A stretch of 63,600 nt of DNA from Clostridia bacterium (GTDB lineage Bacteria; Bacillota; Clostridia; Christensenellales; CAG-1252): positions 1 to 63,600 of the forward strand of contig JAFPXC010000015.1 of NCBI GenBank assembly GCA_017394805.1, given 5' to 3'. Under the pieces are notes generated by a model. That model did not search any database. It was not told the DNA's origin and worked only from the letters and a program-made list of their open reading frames with translations. The translations under genes were made by a program, and so were the position numbers. Shown piece after piece: positions 60,340-63,600 of this stretch (the stretch's first letter is position 1; each line of letters starts with the position of its first letter).

Positions 60340-61080
60340 CTATTCTTCCTCGTCCTCCTCGGGAAGTTCGGCGTTGTGCCACACGTTCTGCACGTCGTCG
60401 TCGTCTTCCAGAAGGTCGATCAAACGAATGATCTTCTTCGCGGTCTCTTCGTCGGGGGTCACGGTGTTTTGGGGCACCATTTCGATCTCGGCGGACACGA
60501 TGGTCAGACCTTTCTCTTCGAGGGCTTCGCGCACCGCGCTGAAATCTGCGGGAGCGGTCACCACTTCGTACACTTCGTCGTCGGTCACCACGTCTTCGGC
60601 GCCCGCGTCCAAGGCCATCATCATCAAGTCGTCCTCGTCGAGGCCGGTCTTATCCACGAGGATGGTGCCTTGCTTGGTGAACATATAACTCACGCAGCCG
60701 TTGTTGCCCATTTGTCCGCCGCACTTATCGAAAAGGTGGCGCACGTTATTGACGGTACGGGTTTTATTGTCGGTCAAAGCCTCTACGATGACGGCCACAC
60801 CGCCCGAAGCATATCCTTCGTAGGTGCACTCTTCGTAGTTGACGCTCATACCCTCGCCGCTGGCCTTTTGGATACTACGCTTGATATTATCGTTTGGCAT
60901 ATTGGCGGCCTTGGCTTTCGCGATGACGTCGCGCAGTCTGCTGTTGCTGTCGGGGTTGGCGCCGCCTTGTTTCACGGCGATGGCGATTTCTCTACCGATT
61001 TTGGTAAAGGCGTTACTGCGAGCGGCGTCGCTCTTACCTTTTTTGGCCTGTATATTGTGCCATTTGCTATGTCCGGACAT
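60340..61080 (-). CDS. yebC: YebC/PmpR-family translation or transcription factor
   Basis: The 246-aa protein starts [20 protein letters not shown], with [20 protein letters not shown] and the central [22 protein letters not shown], all typical. YebC proteins were annotated as transcription regulators; recent work assigns some members a role in relieving ribosome stalling at prolines. Location before ruvC is conserved. C-terminus is acidic. Confidence 0.95.
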   Translation of the reverse strand: MSGHSKWHNIQAKKGKSDAARSNAFTKIGREIAIAVKQGGANPDSNSRLRDVIAKAKAANMPNDNIKRSIQKASGEGMSVNYEECTYEGYASGGVAVIVEALTDNKTRTVNNVRHLFDKCGGQMGNNGCVSYMFTKQGTILVDKTGLDEDDLMMMALDAGAEDVVTDDEVYEVVTAPADFSAVREALEEKGLTIVSAEIEMVPQNTVTPDEETAKKIIRLIDLLEDDDDVQNVWHNAELPEEDEEE

Positions 61081-61097
61081 ACTCTCCTCCTATTCGC

Positions 61098-61859
61098 TTA
61101 TCTCTTTGCCTTTTCGGCGTTAAAGTTCAGTTGATACATACCTATGGCGGCGGCCACGGCGACGTTCAGGCTCTCAATACCCCCCGCCATCGGGATGGAT
61201 ACCACGCGGTCTGCGCGGCGGCGCATTTCGTCCGACGCGCCTTTGGCCTCGCTCCCCACCACCAAAGCGTACGGGACGGTGGGCACGACGTCTTGGACGG
61301 TCTCGCCCTCCATATCCAACAGGTACACCGTTTGCCCGAGGTCGGCGGGATCCACCGCCTTGGGTTGGTACACTCTCAGGCGATAGATACCGCCCATACT
61401 CGCCCTCGTCACTTTGGGGCTATACGCGTCCGCGCCGCCTATCACGAGCACGTCCTCATACCCCGCGGCGATGGCGGTCCGCAGCATAGTTCCCACGTTG
61501 CCGGGGTCGGCCACGCCGTCCAGCACCAGCAGTTTCGAGGCGGTCTTCCACCCTTCCCCGTGGTCGGGTTTCGGCAGTACGGCCACCACGCCCGAGGGCG
61601 TCACGGTCTCGGCCACTCTCGCAAGAAGGTCGTCGGCCAAGACGTACGCTTCGGCGTTTTTGTCCTTTAGGACAAAGGCCAACTCCCGCGCCTTGCTTTC
61701 CGCGAGGTAATAGGCCTTCACCGCTTGCCCCACGGGTATATCCTTCACAATATTCACCCCTTCCAATACATAAAGCCCCGTTTCGTCGCGGCCTTTCTTG
61801 GTGTACAACGCGCGCAACTCGCGCACGCGATTATTGGATATCGAGGTGATTACTTCCAT
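61098..61859 (-). CDS. TrmH/SpoU-family RNA methyltransferase
   Basis: A 2'-O-ribose methyltransferase of rRNA or tRNA (about 253 aa) with the SPOUT knot: GNVGTMLRTAIAAGYEDVLVIG, LVVGSEAKGASDEM, and IPMAGGIESLNVAVAAAIGMYQ. Target RNA not predictable. Start uncertain: ATG 61859 has no site, while ATG 61883 has GGGGG upstream, both within or next to a hairpin. The family is often encoded beside rplT. Confidence 0.9.
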   Translation of the reverse strand: MEVITSISNNRVRELRALYTKKGRDETGLYVLEGVNIVKDIPVGQAVKAYYLAESKARELAFVLKDKNAEAYVLADDLLARVAETVTPSGVVAVLPKPDHGEGWKTASKLLVLDGVADPGNVGTMLRTAIAAGYEDVLVIGGADAYSPKVTRASMGGIYRLRVYQPKAVDPADLGQTVYLLDMEGETVQDVVPTVPYALVVGSEAKGASDEMRRRADRVVSIPMAGGIESLNVAVAAAIGMYQLNFNAEKAKR

Positions 61860-61866
61860 AGGTATC

Positions 61867-61893
61867 AAAAGGGGGTTGCCCATGACAACCCCC
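61867..61893 (-). terminator. Terminator or start-site hairpin between rplT and the methyltransferase
   Basis: GGGGGTTG / CAACCCCC (61871-61893) with a 7-nt loop followed by TTTT on the minus strand. The same hairpin holds a GGGGG sequence in one arm and an ATG in its loop, so it may terminate infC-rpmI-rplT and also hide the start of the next gene. Confidence 0.75.
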
Positions 61894-61950
61894 ACTATAC
61901 TTTATCGGTTGCCGATTGTCCCTTGCGGGACGTATTCGGGCAATCTTTTC

Positions 61951-62301
61951 TTACAGCGCGGCCTTCGCCTTATTGCAAAGCTCGGTGAAACCTTGGGGAT
62001 CTTTCACGGCAATGTCCGCCAGCACCTTGCGGTTCAAGGTGATACCCGATTGGCCCAGACCGTACATAAAGCGGCTGTAAGACAAACCGTTTTGACGAGC
62101 GGCGGCGTTGATACGCGCGATCCACAGTCTGCGGAAATCTCTCTTCTTGTTCTTGCGGCCGACGTAAGCGTACTGTTGGCTCTTCATGACGGCTTCGCGC
62201 GCCACTCTGTAGAGTTTGGATTTACCACCCCAGTAGCCCTTCGCGAGCTTCATGATTTTTCTTCTTTTCTTTACTGCGTTTACGGCTCTCTTAATTCTCA
62301 T
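61951..62301 (-). CDS. rplT: Ribosomal protein L20
   Basis: L20 (116 aa) binds 23S rRNA early in assembly and in Bacillota represses its own operon through the leader. [32 protein letters not shown] and the C-terminal [14 protein letters not shown] are typical. Confidence 0.98.
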   Translation of the reverse strand: MRIKRAVNAVKKRRKIMKLAKGYWGGKSKLYRVAREAVMKSQQYAYVGRKNKKRDFRRLWIARINAAARQNGLSYSRFMYGLGQSGITLNRKVLADIAVKDPQGFTELCNKAKAAL

Positions 62302-62313
62302 ACTCCACCTCCA

Positions 62314-62511
62314 TTAGTCCTTGGGCAACATATTGCGGATAGTGCCTTCGAAGGCCTTATCCACGTAGCCGCCTTGACGCAACCCGCGTTTTCTCTTGGT
62401 CTCTTTCTTGGTGAGAATGTGATTCTTACCCATTTTCGCTCTTTTGATTCTGCCGTTTTTAGTCACGCGGAACCGTTTGCCTGCACCACTGTGCGATTTC
62501 ATTTTAGGCAT
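62314..62511 (-). CDS. rpmI: Ribosomal protein L35
   Basis: L35 (65 aa): [20 protein letters not shown] and [18 protein letters not shown] are characteristic. It lies between infC and rplT, the universal order. Confidence 0.98.
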   Translation of the reverse strand: MPKMKSHSGAGKRFRVTKNGRIKRAKMGKNHILTKKETKRKRGLRQGGYVDKAFEGTIRNMLPKD

Positions 62512-62535
62512 AATGCTACCTCCATGTAGATTTTC

Positions 62536-63045
62536 TTATTTCTTTTTGACGGGCGCCAGCACCATTCGTTGGGTATTTCCCTCCTGACTGGGGCCTTGCT
62601 CTATCACCGCGCCCTCCACCATGGCCGCAAAGTCGCTCATGACCTTGAGCCCCAGTTCGGGACGTTTGTTTTGTCTTCCGCGCAGTCGTATGACCACCTG
62701 CACCTTATCGCCGTCCGCGATGAACTCGTTGGCTTTCTTGGCCTTGGTCTTCATATCCCCGAGTTCGATGCCGATACTCAGCTGCACTTCTTTTATCTTG
62801 ACTATTTTTTGATTTTTACGGGCTTCTTTCTCTTTCTTAATGGTATCGTAGCGATACTTGGCGTAGTCCATCAATTTGCAGGTCGCGGGATTGCCGTCGC
62901 CCACTTTCACGAGGTCCAACCCTTTGGCTTGGGCCACTTCGAGCGCTTGAGAGATGGTCATGATACCCAACGTGTTACCGTCCTCGGCGATGACGCGCAC
63001 CGAACTGTCGGTAATTTGCTCGTTCACAAGATAGTCTTTTATAAT
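62536..63045 (-). CDS. infC: Translation initiation factor IF-3, ATT start
   Basis: IF-3 (169 aa) checks start codons and keeps ribosomal subunits apart. DYLVNEQI, RVIAEDGNTLGIMT, DLVKVGDGNPATCKLMDYAK and GRQNKRPELGLKVM are typical. The natural start is ATT at 63043-63045 with GGAGG at 63051-63055, five bases away; ATT as the infC start is conserved in many bacteria and lets IF-3 control itself. A TTG at 63057 lies upstream of the site and is unlikely. Confidence 0.97.
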   Translation of the reverse strand: MIKDYLVNEQITDSSVRVIAEDGNTLGIMTISQALEVAQAKGLDLVKVGDGNPATCKLMDYAKYRYDTIKKEKEARKNQKIVKIKEVQLSIGIELGDMKTKAKKANEFIADGDKVQVVIRLRGRQNKRPELGLKVMSDFAAMVEGAVIEQGPSQEGNTQRMVLAPVKKK

Positions 63046-63166
63046 CCTTTCCTCCAAAAAAAATCGGGTAATAGAAGTTACCCGAATCCAAACAATATAC
63101 CCCTTTTGGGAGAATGACTTGTTTAAGAAACCTTTTGCCGTAGGCGAAGGTGAGAACTTCTACTTC
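63043..63166 (-). ncRNA. Putative L20-type leader of infC-rpmI-rplT
   Basis: The about 120-nt transcript leader begins just after the promoter and ends at the ATT start. Early and late segments can form alternative pairs (anti-terminator versus terminator), as in the L20 leader of Bacillus. That L20 binds here is inferred from family knowledge. Confidence 0.6.
63056..63085 (-). terminator. Attenuator terminator in the infC leader
   Basis: On the minus strand TCGGGTAA / TTACCCGA with a 6-nt loop, followed by eight T residues and directly by GGAGG of infC. The loop and its 3' arm contain AACTTCTATT, which can pair (allowing one G-U) with AGTAGAAGTT at the start of the transcript (63155-63164 on the plus strand). 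Confidence 0.85.
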
Positions 63167-63172
63167 TCTCCT

Positions 63173-63201
63173 ATCCTACCATACTCCCCTCGTCCTGTCA
63201 A
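63173..63201 (-). promoter_or_regulatory. Promoter of infC-rpmI-rplT
   Basis: On the minus strand TTGACA (63196-63201), a 17-bp spacer and TAGGAT (63173-63178). Confidence 0.82.
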
Positions 63202-63270
63202 CTGTTTTTTACCTCCAAATTTTAAGATTTACAAATGGCTTCCAAAATAAACCTTTCGCCCATCGGTTCA

Positions 63271-63312
63271 CGTCATCCCGAGTTTATCGATGGATCCCAT
63301 CGGTAGAGGCAT
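63271..63312. repeat. Dispersed repeat CGTCATTCCGAG, copy 3
   Basis: CGTCATCCCGAGTTTATCGA, then TGGATCCCAT and GTAGAGGC. The third copy of the family, upstream of the infC promoter; followed by a hairpin array. Confidence 0.7.
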
Positions 63313-63357
63313 AGTCTCCTTTCCCCCTTGTCGGCAAGCGTCAATTTTCACCACGAC

Positions 63358-63441
63358 TTGCGAACGCAAACTTCACGCAAGGCTATGCCTTGCACTTCAC
63401 TTGCCATCGCAAACTTCACTTTCGCGTAGCGAAAACTCCAC
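63358..63441. repeat. Hairpin-mosaic array 11 (ACTTCACT linkers)
   Basis: TTGC/GCAA, GCAAGGC/GCCTTGC, TGC...GCA and TTCGC/GCGAA joined by ACTTCAC or AACTTCACT. No gene is present between 63202 and 63459. Confidence 0.78.
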
Positions 63442-63459
63442 CGAAAAAAAGGGCCATTC

Positions 63460-63600
63460 TGAAGTGAACCCCATTTGGGACACTCAATAAAAAAACGCTT
63501 AACAGGAAGGGATTAAGTTCTCTTCCTGTTTTTTATGCGTTTTGTATTGTAAAACTCTATCCAATCTTCAACAAGGGCTATATATTCTTCCAAACTTGTG
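63460..63600 (-). mobile_element. 3' end of an IS3-like insertion sequence
   Basis: The plus strand from 63460 starts TGAAGTGAACCCCATTTGGG, which resembles the terminal inverted repeat of IS3-family elements. A partial transposase frame and a terminal hairpin (AACAGGAAG / CTTCCTGTT at about 63501-63530) follow. The element continues beyond the window. Confidence 0.65.
63513..63599 (-). CDS. C-terminus of an IS3-type transposase, truncated by window edge
   Basis: The last 28 codons read ...SLEEYIALVEDWIEFYNTKR and then IKNRKRT. The YIEFYNTKRI-like end is typical of the integrase-core C-terminus of IS3 OrfB. The usual closing G-x-SP-x-x-Y is absent, so the end is divergent or slightly damaged. 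Confidence 0.65.
   Translation of the reverse strand, partial: TSLEEYIALVEDWIEFYNTKRIKNRKRT

Overview
The window looks like the chromosome of a Bacillota (Clostridia-type) bacterium of moderately high GC content, with one phage-like gene block set among housekeeping genes. The evidence is the conserved gene neighbourhoods (yqzL-recO, secD-secF-recJ-dtd-MBL-hemZ, yebC-ruvC-ruvA-ruvB-queA-tgt-yajC, infC-rpmI-rplT), GGAGG-type ribosome binding sites, TTGACA/TATAAT promoters, a tRNA with encoded CCA, and a TIGR04086-type membrane protein. I cannot name a genus from sequence alone.

Layout. 1-4.2 kb: the 3' part of a TPR-repeat gene, then recO with an overlapping yqzL-like small gene, rnhA and a GH27 alpha-galactosidase. 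4.3 kb: tRNA-Trp with its own promoter and terminator. 4.5-21.4 kb: one long minus-strand phage late-gene operon (small and large terminase, scaffold, major capsid protein, head/tail proteins, an LRR_5 surface protein, three membrane proteins, a coiled-coil protein and, unusually, the portal as the last gene). It starts from a strong promoter overlapped by a perfect palindrome and ends at a terminator next to tRNA-Trp. I see no integrase, repressor, replication gene or endolysin. A Sel1-repeat gene with its own promoter and terminator sits inside the head module. 21.7-27.4 kb: a topoisomerase IV-type parE-parC pair behind a WYL-domain regulator and a tiny membrane protein. 27.8-33.2 kb: a DivIVA-like protein, then divergent galT (with an AT-hook tail) and galK-pncB. 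33.5-42.5 kb: a six-gene operon M16 peptidase-ftsK-rimO-lgt-cinA-recA. 42.7-49 kb: a polysaccharide deacetylase homologue, rpsO-pnp, and MBL hydrolase-hemZ. 49-56 kb: recJ-dtd, secD-secF, TIGR04086 protein, yajC. 56-61 kb: tgt, queA and the ruv genes. 61-63.2 kb: an RNA methyltransferase and infC-rpmI-rplT behind an attenuated leader. The window ends in the 3' end of an IS3-like element.

How genes work together. The alpha-galactosidase releases galactose, and galK/galT carry out two Leloir steps (galE is not in the window). recO, recJ, recA and ruvABC are recombinational repair functions. secD/secF/yajC are accessory translocase parts. queA/tgt make queuosine. The phage operon resembles a nearly complete virion-assembly module kept without the genes for an independent phage life.

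The most unusual pattern is a set of about ten mosaic intergenic arrays. Each is a string of small, different perfect hairpins joined by constant linkers of about 8-10 bases (ACTTCACT type or GATTTCTCC type). They sit mostly next to gene 3' ends and sometimes supply the stop codon. The stems change on both arms between copies, which points to selection or copying at the level of hairpin structure. I do not recognise this as a named repeat family.
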